Source of the DNA: Pseudogemmobacter hezensis
GTDB lineage: Bacteria > Pseudomonadota > Alphaproteobacteria > Rhodobacterales > Rhodobacteraceae
DNA: 64,000 nt
Assembly: GCF_013155295.1 (NCBI RefSeq)
Contig: NZ_JABJXT010000012.1
Location: 87,574 to 151,573 of the forward strand
Direction: 5' to 3'
Every line of letters begins with the position of its first letter. Positions within the stretch are counted from its first letter, which is position 1. The notes under the pieces were generated by a model. It searched no databases, was not told the origin of the DNA, and saw only the letters and a list, made by a program, of their open reading frames with translations. A program made the translations under genes and the position numbers. Below, piece by piece: positions 34,331-43,502 of the stretch.

Positions 34331-35893
34331 ATGACCTCATCTTCCAGCCTTTTGGAAATGCGCAATATCGGCAAGAGCTTTCCTGGTGTCAGGGCTCTGG
34401 ATCAGGTCAATCTGAGCGTCGCCCCCGGCGAGATCCATGCGATCTGCGGTGAAAACGGCGCCGGAAAATCGACCCTGATGAAGGTGCTTTCGGGCGTCTA
34501 TCCGGCGGGCAGCTATGATGGTGAGATCCATTATGACGGCGCGACCGCCAGCTTTCGCTCGATCCGTGACAGCGAGGCGAAGGGCATCATCATCATCCAC
34601 CAGGAGCTGGCGCTGGTGCCGCTGCTGTCGATTGCCGAGAATATGTTTCTGGGCAATGAGGTCGCAAATCGCGGCGTGATCAGCTGGCCAGAGGCCTGGG
34701 CGAAAACCGCCGCTTTGCTGCAGAAGGTTGGCCTGCGTGAAAGCCCGCAGACCCCGGTGGAAAAGCTGGGCGTCGGCAAGCAGCAGCTGATCGAGATCGC
34801 CAAGGCGCTGGCGAAAGATGTGCGCCTGCTGATCCTGGACGAGCCGACCGCGGCTTTGCAGGAAAATGACAGCGCGAAGCTGCTGGATCTGATGCTGGAG
34901 CTGAAGGCCCAGGGCGTCACCCAGATCATCATCAGCCATAAGCTCAATGAAATCAGACGTGTGGCAGACCGTGTCACCGTGATCCGCGACGGCTCGACCG
35001 TCTCGACCATGACCAGGGATGAAATCACCGAGGACCGTATCATCCGCGATATGGTCGGGCGCGATATGGCAAACCGCTATCCCCACCGCGAGCCGCAGAT
35101 CGGCGAGGTGCTGATGGAGGTGCGCGACTGGAACGTCACCCATCCTGAACAGCCCCGCCAGGTGATCCGCGATGCAGGTTTCACGGTGCGCCGGGGCGAG
35201 ATCGTCGGCATTGCCGGGCTGATGGGCTCTGGCCGGACCGAACTGGCCATGAGCCTGTTCGGCCGCAGCTATGGCCGCGAGATCCGGGGCGCGGTGACGA
35301 TCAAAGGCGAGAGGGCCGATCTTTCAACGGTTCCGGCGGCGATTGCGGCGGGGCTGGCCTATGTGACCGAGGATCGCAAACATCTGGGCCTGATCCTGGA
35401 TGAGCCGATTGCGAAGAATGTCTCGCTGGCCAATCTGCGCGGCATTGCCGAACGCGGCGTGCTGTCGCGCGGGCGCGAGGCCCAGGTGGCGGAAGGCTAC
35501 CGCCAGGCGATGCGCATCCGCACGCCGACGGTGTTCCAGCAGGTCGGAAACCTTTCAGGCGGCAATCAGCAAAAGGTGGTGCTGTCGAAATGGCTCTTTA
35601 CCGAGCCCGACGTGCTGATCCTGGACGAGCCGACCCGCGGCATCGACGTGGGCGCGAAATACGAGATCTACAACATCATGAACGAACTGGCCGCCCAGGG
35701 GCGCGGCGTCGTGATGATCAGCTCTGAAATGCCAGAGCTGCTGGGCATGTGCGACCGGATCTGCGTGATGAATGAGGGCCGGATCATCGGCGAACTGCCA
35801 AAGGCCGAGGCCAGCCAGGAGGCGATCATGGCGATGATCCTGCGCGATGGCACCTCAGAAGAGGATGTGACGAATGGGGAGAGGGTTGCCTGA
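34331..35893 (+). CDS. gguA: Sugar ABC ATPase GguA
   Basis: 520 residues with two nucleotide-binding domains. Domain 1 has Walker [14 protein letters not shown], signature [15 protein letters not shown] and Walker [12 protein letters not shown]. Domain 2 has a degenerate Walker A ([14 protein letters not shown]), signature [15 protein letters not shown] and [12 protein letters not shown]. It is a CUT2-type sugar ATPase of the xylose/MmsA-GguA kind. It ends in a TGATG overlap with gguB. It energises uptake of aldoses delivered by ChvE. Confidence 0.93.
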   Translation: MTSSSSLLEMRNIGKSFPGVRALDQVNLSVAPGEIHAICGENGAGKSTLMKVLSGVYPAGSYDGEIHYDGATASFRSIRDSEAKGIIIIHQELALVPLLSIAENMFLGNEVANRGVISWPEAWAKTAALLQKVGLRESPQTPVEKLGVGKQQLIEIAKALAKDVRLLILDEPTAALQENDSAKLLDLMLELKAQGVTQIIISHKLNEIRRVADRVTVIRDGSTVSTMTRDEITEDRIIRDMVGRDMANRYPHREPQIGEVLMEVRDWNVTHPEQPRQVIRDAGFTVRRGEIVGIAGLMGSGRTELAMSLFGRSYGREIRGAVTIKGERADLSTVPAAIAAGLAYVTEDRKHLGLILDEPIAKNVSLANLRGIAERGVLSRGREAQVAEGYRQAMRIRTPTVFQQVGNLSGGNQQKVVLSKWLFTEPDVLILDEPTRGIDVGAKYEIYNIMNELAAQGRGVVMISSEMPELLGMCDRICVMNEGRIIGELPKAEASQEAIMAMILRDGTSEEDVTNGERVA

Positions 35894-37080
35894 TGTCGGA
35901 TGAGAATGGAATGCGCACGCATCTGGGCGGGCATCTGCGGGAAAATGGCATGCTGCTGGCGCTGCTGGCGATTGTGGCCTTCTTCGCCGTCCTTCTGCAG
36001 ATGCAGGACCGCCCCGTCAACTTTCTGCAGCCGCTGAACATCGCCAATCTGTTCTTGCAAAACGGCCATGTGATCATCCTGGCGCTTGGCATGCTGCTGG
36101 TGATCGTGGCGGGGCATATCGATCTTTCCGTCGGCTCTGTTGCGGCTTTCACGGGCGCGGTCTCGGCCTGGCTGATTGTCACGCTTGGCTGGCCGGTCTG
36201 GGCGGCGGTGCCTGCAACGCTGCTGGTCGGCGCGGCGATTGGCGCGGCCCAGGGCTATTGGGTGGCCTGGTGGCGTATTCCGTCGTTCATCGTGACGCTG
36301 GCGGGGATGATGGTGTTTCGCGGTGCCACGATGTGGATGCTGGGCGGCCAGAACATCGGGCCTTTCCCGCGCGAATTCCAGTTCATGGCCAATGGCTACC
36401 TGCCCGACCTGACCGGGATCGGCAAGCCGCATGGGCTGACACTGATCCTGGCATCGGCGGCGATCATCCTGCTGGTTTCTTTGGGGCTGAAGGCGCGGGT
36501 GCGGGATGCGAAATTCGGCATCACCCCGGAACCGATGGGCTTTTTCGTCTTCCGCATGGTGGTGATCACTGCTGCGATCGGCTTTGTCGGCTGGCAGCTG
36601 GCCAGCTTCCGCGGCTTCCCCATCGTGATGCTGATCCTTGTGGTGCTGACGGTGATCTATGCCTTCTTCACCGAAAACACCGTCGCAGGCCGCCGCATCT
36701 ATGCGCTTGGCGGCAATGAAAAGGCCACCAAGCTTTCGGGCATCCGCACCGAGCGCATGGTCTTCCTGTGCTTTGTCAATATGGGCGTGCTGGCGGCGCT
36801 GGCTGGGATGCTGGTCACCGCAAGGCTGAACTCGGCCACGCCCAAGGCGGGCACCGGGTTCGAGCTGGACGCGATTGCCTCGGTCTTTATCGGCGGCGCG
36901 GCAATGGCCGGGGGCTCGGGCAAGATCGTCGGCGTGGTGATCGGGGCGCTGATCATGGGCGTGATGAATATGGGCATGTCGATGATGAGCCTGGGCATTG
37001 ATTACCAGCAGATGATCAAAGGCGCGGTGCTGCTCGCGGCGGTCTGGTTCGACATTTACAACAAACAAAAACGGGGCTGA
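35893..37080 (+). CDS. gguB: Sugar ABC permease GguB
   Basis: 395 residues, BPD_transp_2 family, longer than ribose permeases as expected for the XylH/GguB group, with about ten or more membrane segments. Motifs are VIVAGHIDLSVGSVAAFTGA, VTLAGMMVFRGATM and RRIYALGGNEKATKLSGI. It overlaps gguA by one base and is followed after five bases by gguC. Confidence 0.93.
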   Translation: MSDENGMRTHLGGHLRENGMLLALLAIVAFFAVLLQMQDRPVNFLQPLNIANLFLQNGHVIILALGMLLVIVAGHIDLSVGSVAAFTGAVSAWLIVTLGWPVWAAVPATLLVGAAIGAAQGYWVAWWRIPSFIVTLAGMMVFRGATMWMLGGQNIGPFPREFQFMANGYLPDLTGIGKPHGLTLILASAAIILLVSLGLKARVRDAKFGITPEPMGFFVFRMVVITAAIGFVGWQLASFRGFPIVMLILVVLTVIYAFFTENTVAGRRIYALGGNEKATKLSGIRTERMVFLCFVNMGVLAALAGMLVTARLNSATPKAGTGFELDAIASVFIGGAAMAGGSGKIVGVVIGALIMGVMNMGMSMMSLGIDYQQMIKGAVLLAAVWFDIYNKQKRG

Positions 37081-37085
37081 TCCTG

Positions 37086-38075
37086 ATGTTTCTCTCTCAA
37101 ATCCGCCTTGAAAACGGCGCACGTGCCCTGGTCGCCCGCGAAGGTGAGGCCGCCTGGATCGTGCCCGGCGTCACCACGACCACCGAGGCGGCGAATGCCG
37201 CAATCGCTGCCCGCCGCAGCCTGAAAGAAGAGGTGATGTCGCGCGGCAAGGGCGAGGCGGTCGATCTGGCGGCCACGCTTGCCGCAGGCCGGGTGCTTTT
37301 GCCCGTAGATCATGCCGACCCTGCGCATCTGCATCTGACGGGCACCGGGCTGACCCATCTGGGCTCGGCTGCGACCCGCAACTCGATGCATGCAAAGACC
37401 GATCCCGACACGCTGACCGACAGCATGAAGATGTTTCGCATGGGCGTTGAGGGCGGCAAGCCCGATGCGGGCCGGATCGGCGTGCAGCCCGAATGGTTTT
37501 ACAAAGGCAATGGCTATAATGCGGTCGCGCCCGGCGCGGCCCTGGTCTCGCCCGGCTGCGCGCTGGACGCGGGCGAGGAACCCGAGGTCGCAGGCCTTTA
37601 CCTGATCGGCGCCGATGGCACGCCCTTCCGCCTGGGCTGGGCGCTGGCCAATGAGTTTTCCGACCATGTGACCGAGCGCGGCAATTACCTCTGGCTGGCG
37701 CATTCCAAACTGCGCCCGGCCAGCTATGGCCCCGAGATGCTGCTGGGCGATCTGCCCGCTGACATCCAGGGCAGCAGCCGCATCCTGCGCGACGGCAAGG
37801 TGATCTGGGAGAAGCCCTTCCTTTCGGGCGAGGCGAATATGTCCCATTCCATCGCCAATCTCGAACATCACCACTTCAAATATGACATCTTCCGCCAGCC
37901 CGGTGACGTGCATGTGCATTTCTTCGGCACCGCCACGCTGAGTTTCGCCGATGGCATCAGCGCCACCCAGGGCGATGTCTGGCAGATCTCTGCGCCCGGC
38001 TTTGGCCTTGCGCTGGAAAACCCGCTTGATCAGCAACCGGCCGAGACCGGCCCCTTCGCTGTCACCTCTCTGTGA
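37086..38075 (+). CDS. gguC: GguC / AraD1-type FAH-superfamily enzyme
   Basis: 329 residues of the fumarylacetoacetate-hydrolase superfamily in the GguC branch. It has a conserved GTGLTHLGSA segment, EWFYKGNG, the metal-site-like stretch DAGEEPEVAGLYLIG, and SYGPEMLLGDLP. FAH-fold enzymes hydrolyse, decarboxylate or dehydrate 2-oxo acids; KdaD of Sulfolobus in this superfamily dehydrates 2-keto-3-deoxy-arabinonate. Here it lies between the importer and an aldonate dehydratase, and no DHDPS-type dehydratase is present. I therefore infer that it converts 2-keto-3-deoxy-L-arabinonate toward 2-oxoglutarate semialdehyde. Membership in the family is clear; the reaction is not proven. Confidence 0.8.
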   Translation: MFLSQIRLENGARALVAREGEAAWIVPGVTTTTEAANAAIAARRSLKEEVMSRGKGEAVDLAATLAAGRVLLPVDHADPAHLHLTGTGLTHLGSAATRNSMHAKTDPDTLTDSMKMFRMGVEGGKPDAGRIGVQPEWFYKGNGYNAVAPGAALVSPGCALDAGEEPEVAGLYLIGADGTPFRLGWALANEFSDHVTERGNYLWLAHSKLRPASYGPEMLLGDLPADIQGSSRILRDGKVIWEKPFLSGEANMSHSIANLEHHHFKYDIFRQPGDVHVHFFGTATLSFADGISATQGDVWQISAPGFGLALENPLDQQPAETGPFAVTSL

Positions 38076-38087
38076 AAGTTCCGACAG

Positions 38088-39845
38088 ATGTCCGAGAAGC
38101 CCGCACCCTTTAAGCCAGCGCCCTGGCCACGCAAGCTGCGCTCGACCCATTGGTACACCGGCACCTCGCGCGATACGATCTATCACCGGGGCTGGATGAA
38201 GAACCAGGGCCACCCGCATGATCTGTTCGATGGCCGCCCGGTCATCGGCATCATGAACACCTGGTCCGAGCTGACACCCTGCAACGGCCATCTGCGCGAG
38301 CTGGCCGAAAAGGTGAAGGCCGGCGTCTGGGAGGCTGGCGGCTTCCCGGTCGAGGTGCCGGTATTCTCGGCCAGCGAGAACACCTTCCGCCCCACCGCGA
38401 TGATGTATCGCAATATCGCCGCCATGGCGGTGGAAGAGCAGATGCGCGGCCAGCCGATTGACGGCGCGGTCTTGCTGGTGGGCTGCGACAAGACCACGCC
38501 CAGCCTGATGATGGGCGCGGCCTCGACCGATATCCCCTCGATCGTGGTGACGGGCGGGCCGATGCTGAATGGCTGGTTCCGGGGCGAGCGGGTCGGATCG
38601 GGCACTGCGCTGTGGAAATTCTCAGAAGCCGTGAAGGCAGGCGAGATGAGCCAGGAGGATTTCCTGGAGGCAGAGGCCTCGATGTCGCGCTCATCGGGCA
38701 CCTGCAACACGATGGGCACGGCGTCTACCATGGCCTCGATGGCCGAGGCGCTTGGCATGGCGCTTTCGGGCAATGCCGCGATCCCGGCGGTGGATTCGCG
38801 CCGCCGGATGATGGCGCAGCTTTCGGGTCGGCGCATCGTGCAGATGGTCAAGGATGATCTGAAGCCCTCAGATATCATGACGAAACAGGCGTTCGAGAAT
38901 GCGATCCGCACCAATGGCGCGATTGGCGGCTCGACCAATGCGGTGATCCATCTGCTGGCGATTGCGGGCCGGGTCGGCGTTGATCTGACGCTGGACGACT
39001 GGGATCGCTGCGGCCGTGATGTGGCGACGATTGTGAACCTGATGCCCTCGGGCAAATATCTGATGGAAGAGTTCTTCTATGCGGGTGGCCTGCCTGTTGT
39101 ATTGAAACGTCTGGGCGAGGCCGGAAAGCTGCACAAAGATGCGCTGACCGTCTCTGGCGAGACGATCTGGGATGAGGTCAAAGACGTTCGCAACTGGAAT
39201 GAGGATGTGATCCGCCCCGCCGACAAACCCCTGACCGAACAGGGCGGCATGGCGATCCTGAAGGGCAATCTCGCGCCCAAAGGCGCGGTGCTGAAACCCT
39301 CGGCGGCCAGCCCGCATCTTCTGACCCATCGTGGCCGGGCGGTCGTTTTCGAGGACATCGACGACTATAAGGCGAAGATCAACGATGAGGATCTCGACAT
39401 CGACGAGACCTGCATCATGGTGCTGAAATATTGCGGGCCAAAGGGCTATCCGGGCATGGCCGAGGTTGGCAATATGGGGCTGCCGCCGAAAATCCTGCGC
39501 AAGGGGATCACCGATATGGTGCGGATCTCGGATGCGCGGATGTCGGGCACCGCCTATGGCACGGTGATCCTGCATACCTCGCCCGAGGCGGCGGCGGGCG
39601 GGCCGCTGGCGGTGGTCAGAAATGGCGATATGATCAGCGTCGATGTCCCAAAGCGCAGCCTGGTGCTTGAGATCTCCGACGAAGAGCTTGCGGCGCGGCT
39701 GGCAGAGTGGCACCCCCCACAGGAGCAGCCGGGCTCGGGCTATGCCTGGTTGCATCACAACCACGTTGGTGGCGCGGATACCGGGGCGGATCTCGACTTC
39801 CTGAAAGGATGCCGGGGCCGTGACGTTGGCAAGGACAGCCACTGA
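38088..39845 (+). CDS. IlvD/Edd-family sugar-acid dehydratase (L-arabinonate type)
   Basis: 585 residues. The three iron-sulfur cysteines are C65 (ELTPCNGH), C133 (VGCDKTTPS) and C206 (SGTCNTMGTA), each exactly six positions after those of the characterised Rhizobium L-arabinonate dehydratase as I recall it. The family motif ISDARMSGTAYGTV is present near the C-terminus. The enzyme dehydrates L-arabinonate to 2-keto-3-deoxy-L-arabinonate, and relatives also accept D-galactonate and D-fuconate. That would let it serve both pentose and hexose branches, since no separate DgoD is present. It is in an operon between gguC and the Gfo/Idh dehydrogenase. Confidence 0.9.
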   Translation: MSEKPAPFKPAPWPRKLRSTHWYTGTSRDTIYHRGWMKNQGHPHDLFDGRPVIGIMNTWSELTPCNGHLRELAEKVKAGVWEAGGFPVEVPVFSASENTFRPTAMMYRNIAAMAVEEQMRGQPIDGAVLLVGCDKTTPSLMMGAASTDIPSIVVTGGPMLNGWFRGERVGSGTALWKFSEAVKAGEMSQEDFLEAEASMSRSSGTCNTMGTASTMASMAEALGMALSGNAAIPAVDSRRRMMAQLSGRRIVQMVKDDLKPSDIMTKQAFENAIRTNGAIGGSTNAVIHLLAIAGRVGVDLTLDDWDRCGRDVATIVNLMPSGKYLMEEFFYAGGLPVVLKRLGEAGKLHKDALTVSGETIWDEVKDVRNWNEDVIRPADKPLTEQGGMAILKGNLAPKGAVLKPSAASPHLLTHRGRAVVFEDIDDYKAKINDEDLDIDETCIMVLKYCGPKGYPGMAEVGNMGLPPKILRKGITDMVRISDARMSGTAYGTVILHTSPEAAAGGPLAVVRNGDMISVDVPKRSLVLEISDEELAARLAEWHPPQEQPGSGYAWLHHNHVGGADTGADLDFLKGCRGRDVGKDSH

Positions 39846-39908
39846 GACAGGGGGCATGGCCTGGTGATTTCGCCGGGCCTGCCCTGCATGCATAAAGGAC
39901 TGGCACAG

Positions 39909-40820
39909 ATGAAAATCGCCCTCGTCGGCATCGGAAAAATCGCGCTTGATCAGCATGTTCCCGCGCTGAACGCCTCACAAGACTGGGAGCTGGCGGCGAC
40001 CGTCTCGCGCGCGGGCCGGGTTGAGGGCGTCGAGGCCTATACCGCGATTGCCGATATGCTGGCGGCACGGCCGGATATTGGCGTGGTCTCGCTGGCGCTG
40101 CCGCCGGTGCCGCGCTTTGCGGCGGCCTTTGCCGCCCTGGAGGCCGGGCGTCATGTGATGCTGGAAAAGCCCCCCGGTGCCAGCCTGTCAGAGGTGCATG
40201 CCCTGCAGGATCTGGCGCAAAAGAAGGGCGTCACGCTTTACACCAGCTGGCACTCACGCGAGGCAGAGGCGGTGGCTGCGGCAAAGGCCTGGCTTGCGGA
40301 TAAGCAGGTCCTGCGCGGCCATATCACCTGGCGCGAGGATGTGCGCAAATGGCATCCCGGCCAGGACTGGATCTTTGAGGCGGGCGGCATGGGCGTCTTT
40401 GATCCCGGCATCAATGCGCTTTCGATCCTGACCGAGATCCTGCCGATGCCAGTGCATCTGACCGGCGCCGATCTGGATTTCCCCGCCAACCGCCAGGCCC
40501 CGATCGCGGCGCGGCTGCAATTCGCGCAAAACATCACCGCCGATTTCGATTTTCGCCAGGAAGGGCCGCAGACCTGGGATATGGAGTTTGAGACCGATCA
40601 GGGCCATATCGCGCTCCGCATGGGTGGCAATATACTGGAAATAAACGGAAAACCTGCGGGCGGCGAAAATACGATCATGGGCGAATACCCGGCGCTTTAT
40701 GCCCGCATGGCCGCTTTGCTGCGGGCCGGGGCCAGCGATGTGGACCTTCGCCCGATGGTGCTGGTGGCCGATGCTTTCACGCTGGGCCAGCGCCAGACAA
40801 CCGACGCTTTTGACTTCTGA
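39909..40820 (+). CDS. Gfo/Idh-family aldose 1-dehydrogenase (galactose/arabinose type)
   Basis: 303 residues: N-terminal Rossmann domain (MKIALVGIGKIALDQHVPAL), the family motif LEKPPGASLSEVHAL near residue 95, and a C-terminal oligomerisation domain with the catalytic-site region GGMGVFDPGINALSIL. It closely resembles the D-galactose/L-arabinose 1-dehydrogenases of Azospirillum and Rhizobium, which oxidise the aldose to the lactone with NAD(P). ATG 39909 has AGGA upstream; the frame extends 15 residues upstream to a GTG that was rejected. It is placed directly before the semialdehyde dehydrogenase. Confidence 0.87.
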   Translation: MKIALVGIGKIALDQHVPALNASQDWELAATVSRAGRVEGVEAYTAIADMLAARPDIGVVSLALPPVPRFAAAFAALEAGRHVMLEKPPGASLSEVHALQDLAQKKGVTLYTSWHSREAEAVAAAKAWLADKQVLRGHITWREDVRKWHPGQDWIFEAGGMGVFDPGINALSILTEILPMPVHLTGADLDFPANRQAPIAARLQFAQNITADFDFRQEGPQTWDMEFETDQGHIALRMGGNILEINGKPAGGENTIMGEYPALYARMAALLRAGASDVDLRPMVLVADAFTLGQRQTTDAFDF

Positions 40821-40831
40821 AGGACCAGGAC

Positions 40832-42388
40832 ATGACCTTCCAGCCGCATGGCAAGCATCTGATCGCAGGCGAATGGATCGCCTCGGATGCAAGTTTCGCC
40901 TCATCTCCGGCCTTTGGGCCCGTGCATCGGTTCAGCTCGGGCAATGCCGCGCTGATCGAGCGTGCCGTTCGCGCCGCCGAAGAGGCTTTCGCGGTCTTTG
41001 GTCAGACCAGCCGCGAATCCCGCGCCGCCTTTCTTGAGACCGTCGCTGATGAGATCGAGGCCCGTGGCCCGCAGATCACAGAGATCGCCATGCAGGAATC
41101 TGGCCTGCCCGAGGCGCGACTGAATGGCGAGCGTGGCCGCACCACCGGCCAGCTGCGGCTTTTCGCCAGCCATATCCGCAAGGGCGATTACCTCGACCGC
41201 CGTCACGACCCGGCGCTGCCGGATCGTCAGCCGCTGCCGCGTCCGGATCTGCGCATGATACAGCGGCCCATCGGCCCGGTCGGCGTGTTCGGGGCCTCGA
41301 ACTTCCCGCTGGCTTTCTCGGTCGCGGGCGGCGATACCGCCTCGGCGCTGGCGGCGGGCTGCCCGGTTGTCGTCAAGGGTCATCCCGCCCATCCCGGCAC
41401 CTCAGAGCTGGTGGCCGAGGCCTTCCATACCGCGATCCAAAAGACCGGCATGCCTGCGGGCGTGTTCTCGCTGGTTCATGGCGATACACATGAGACCGGG
41501 ATCGCGCTGGTCACCCATCCGCTGATCCGTGCCATTGGCTTCACTGGCAGCTATCGCGGCGGCAAGGCGCTGTTTGACCTTTGCGCCGCGCGGCCAGAGC
41601 CGATCCCCTTCTTTGGCGAGCTGGGCTCGATCAACCCGAATTTCATCCTGACCGAGGCGCTGGCCAACCGGGCTGCGGCTTTGGGCCAGGCCTGGGCCGC
41701 CAGCCTGACCATGGGGGCGGGGCAGTTTTGCACCAATCCGGGTCTGGTAATCGTGCAGGCAGGCGCGGGGGCTGAGGCCTTTATCAACGCTGCAAAGGCC
41801 GCGCTGGAGGCAACGGCTGCCCAGACCATGCTGACCGATGGCATCGCGCAGGCCTATAACCAGGGTGCGGAAAAGCTGGGCGCGGCTGCGGATACCGTGC
41901 TTTCAGGCGGGGCAGAGGCGCGCAAGGCCAGCCCGGTTCTGTTGCGGGCCACCTCGGCCGAATTCCTTGCCCGCCACGCGCTTGGCGAAGAGGTCTTTGG
42001 CCCGCTGGGGCTGGTTGTGACCGTCACCGACCCGGCGCAGATGCTGGATCTGGCCCGTCATATTGAAGGCCAGCTGACCGCGACGCTGCATATGGATGCG
42101 GGCGATCTGGCGCAGGCGCAGACCCTGATGCCGGTGCTGGAACGCAAGGCGGGCCGGGTTCTGGCCAATGGCTGGCCGACCGGCGTCGAGGTTTGCGACG
42201 CCATGGTTCATGGCGGGCCGTTCCCGGCCAGCACGAATTTCGGGGCGACCTCGGTTGGGACGATGGCGATCCGGCGCTTCCTGCGCCCGGTTTGCTATCA
42301 GAACCTGCCCGAGGGGCTGCTGCCCGCCGATTTGCTGACCCCGAATCTGCCGACCCCGGATCTGCGGGTGGGGGCGTCGGGCGCGTAA
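40832..42388 (+). CDS. 2-Oxoglutarate semialdehyde dehydrogenase (aldehyde dehydrogenase family)
   Basis: 518 residues of the NAD(P)-dependent aldehyde dehydrogenase family. Catalytic glutamate in IPFFGELGSINPNF, catalytic cysteine in MGAGQFCTNPGLVIV, and cofactor loop PVGVFGASNFPLAFSVAGGD. The AFSVAGGDTASALAAGCPVV form is characteristic of 2-oxoglutarate semialdehyde dehydrogenases of the sugar and hydroxyproline pathways. It would oxidise the last C5 intermediate of L-arabinose degradation to 2-oxoglutarate. The C-terminus has a short imperfect repeat (DLLTPNLPTPDLR). Confidence 0.88.
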   Translation: MTFQPHGKHLIAGEWIASDASFASSPAFGPVHRFSSGNAALIERAVRAAEEAFAVFGQTSRESRAAFLETVADEIEARGPQITEIAMQESGLPEARLNGERGRTTGQLRLFASHIRKGDYLDRRHDPALPDRQPLPRPDLRMIQRPIGPVGVFGASNFPLAFSVAGGDTASALAAGCPVVVKGHPAHPGTSELVAEAFHTAIQKTGMPAGVFSLVHGDTHETGIALVTHPLIRAIGFTGSYRGGKALFDLCAARPEPIPFFGELGSINPNFILTEALANRAAALGQAWAASLTMGAGQFCTNPGLVIVQAGAGAEAFINAAKAALEATAAQTMLTDGIAQAYNQGAEKLGAAADTVLSGGAEARKASPVLLRATSAEFLARHALGEEVFGPLGLVVTVTDPAQMLDLARHIEGQLTATLHMDAGDLAQAQTLMPVLERKAGRVLANGWPTGVEVCDAMVHGGPFPASTNFGATSVGTMAIRRFLRPVCYQNLPEGLLPADLLTPNLPTPDLRVGASGA

Positions 42389-42406
42389 CGCCCGCAAAGG
42401 ATTTGT

Positions 42407-42426
42407 CCGCGGCGGCAAAGCCGCGG
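42407..42426 (+). terminator. Hairpin after the arabinose enzyme genes
   Basis: Seven-base-pair stem CCGCGGC/GCCGCGG with a 6-base loop, 18 bases after the semialdehyde dehydrogenase stop. A second small stem (CGGGCG/CGCCCG) overlaps the stop codon. It marks a probable transcript boundary before ytfQ. Confidence 0.45.
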
Positions 42427-42476
42427 TGCAAAATGCCGGAGGAGGACCGGCTTGTTTTTCACAGGGAGAGAGAAAG

Positions 42477-43433
42477 ATGAAGATCAGAACTTTGCTTGCC
42501 AGCACCGCGATCCTGGCATTTGGTGCGACCTCGGCCATGGCCGATAAGGTAATCGGCTTTTCGCAGATCGGCTCTGAATCGGGCTGGCGTGCGGCGGAAA
42601 CCTCGCTGACGCGGATCCAGTCGGAAGAGCGCGGCTATCAGCTGCAATTCTCGGATGCGCAGCAAAAGCAGGAAAACCAGATCGCGGCGGTGCGCTCTTT
42701 CATCGCGCAGGGCGTTGATGCGATCCTGATCGCGCCGGTGGTTGCCACCGGCTGGGATGCGGTGCTGGAAGAGGCCAAAGAGGCCGAGATCCCGGTCGTG
42801 CTGCTTGACCGGATGGTTGACAGCGACCCCTCGCTTTACCTGACTGCCGTTGGCTCGAACCTGGTGCATGAGGGCGAGGTTGCGGGCAAATGGCTGGTCG
42901 AGGCCGCCGCTGGCAAAGACTGCCGCATCGTGGAACTGCAGGGCACCACCGGCTCCAGCCCGGCGATTGACCGCAAAAAGGGCTTTGAGCAGGGCATCGC
43001 AGGCCATGACAATCTGAAGATCGTGCAAAGCCAGACCGGGGATTTCACCCGCAGCCTTGGCAAGGAAGTTATGGAAAGCTTCCTGCAGGCTGAAAATGGC
43101 GGCAAGGATATCTGCGCGCTTTACGCCCATAACGACGATATGGCGGTCGGCGCGATCCAGGCGATCAAAGAGGCCGGACTGAAGCCTGGCACCGATATCC
43201 TGGTGGTCTCGATCGACGCGGTTCCCGATATCTTCAAGGCCATGGCCGATGGTGAGGCCAATGCCACCGTCGAGCTGACGCCGAATATGGCAGGCCCGGC
43301 CTATGACGCGCTTGAGGCTTTCTGGAAAGACGGCACCGAGCCTGCGAAATTCATCCAGACCGAGTCGAAGCTTTACACCCAGGCGGATGATCCGGCCGGC
43401 CAGTATGAGGCCCGCAAGGATCTGGGCTATTGA
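42477..43433 (+). CDS. ytfQ: Galactofuranose-type sugar-binding protein (YtfQ)
   Basis: 318 residues: Sec signal peptide (to about 21, GATSAMA) and a class I periplasmic-binding fold typical of YtfQ: DKVIGFSQIGSESGWRAAET, LQFSDAQQKQENQIAAVRSF, GVDAILIAPVVATGWDAVL, LYAHNDDMAVGAIQAIKEAG. E. coli YtfQ binds galactofuranose and related sugars. ATG 42477 has GGGAGAG upstream. It heads a second CUT2 importer (ytfR, ytfT, yjfF) in the same locus. A hairpin (43445-43468) separates it from ytfR. Confidence 0.92.
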   Translation: MKIRTLLASTAILAFGATSAMADKVIGFSQIGSESGWRAAETSLTRIQSEERGYQLQFSDAQQKQENQIAAVRSFIAQGVDAILIAPVVATGWDAVLEEAKEAEIPVVLLDRMVDSDPSLYLTAVGSNLVHEGEVAGKWLVEAAAGKDCRIVELQGTTGSSPAIDRKKGFEQGIAGHDNLKIVQSQTGDFTRSLGKEVMESFLQAENGGKDICALYAHNDDMAVGAIQAIKEAGLKPGTDILVVSIDAVPDIFKAMADGEANATVELTPNMAGPAYDALEAFWKDGTEPAKFIQTESKLYTQADDPAGQYEARKDLGY

Positions 43434-43444
43434 TCTGATCACGG

Positions 43445-43468
43445 GCGGGCCGGACAGCTCCGGCCCGC
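43445..43468 (+). terminator. Intercistronic hairpin ytfQ / ytfR
   Basis: Perfect 10-base-pair stem GCGGGCCGGA/TCCGGCCCGC with a 4-base loop, 12 bases after the ytfQ stop. Third case in this window of a GC hairpin directly after a binding-protein gene. Confidence 0.65.
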
Positions 43469-43502
43469 TGCCTTCCCCATCGTGAAAAGCGGGGTGCTTT
43501 TC

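Noticed and set aside
35668..37122. 484-codon minus-strand frame over gguB
   Set aside because: Antisense shadow of a permease gene, without start signal or family similarity.
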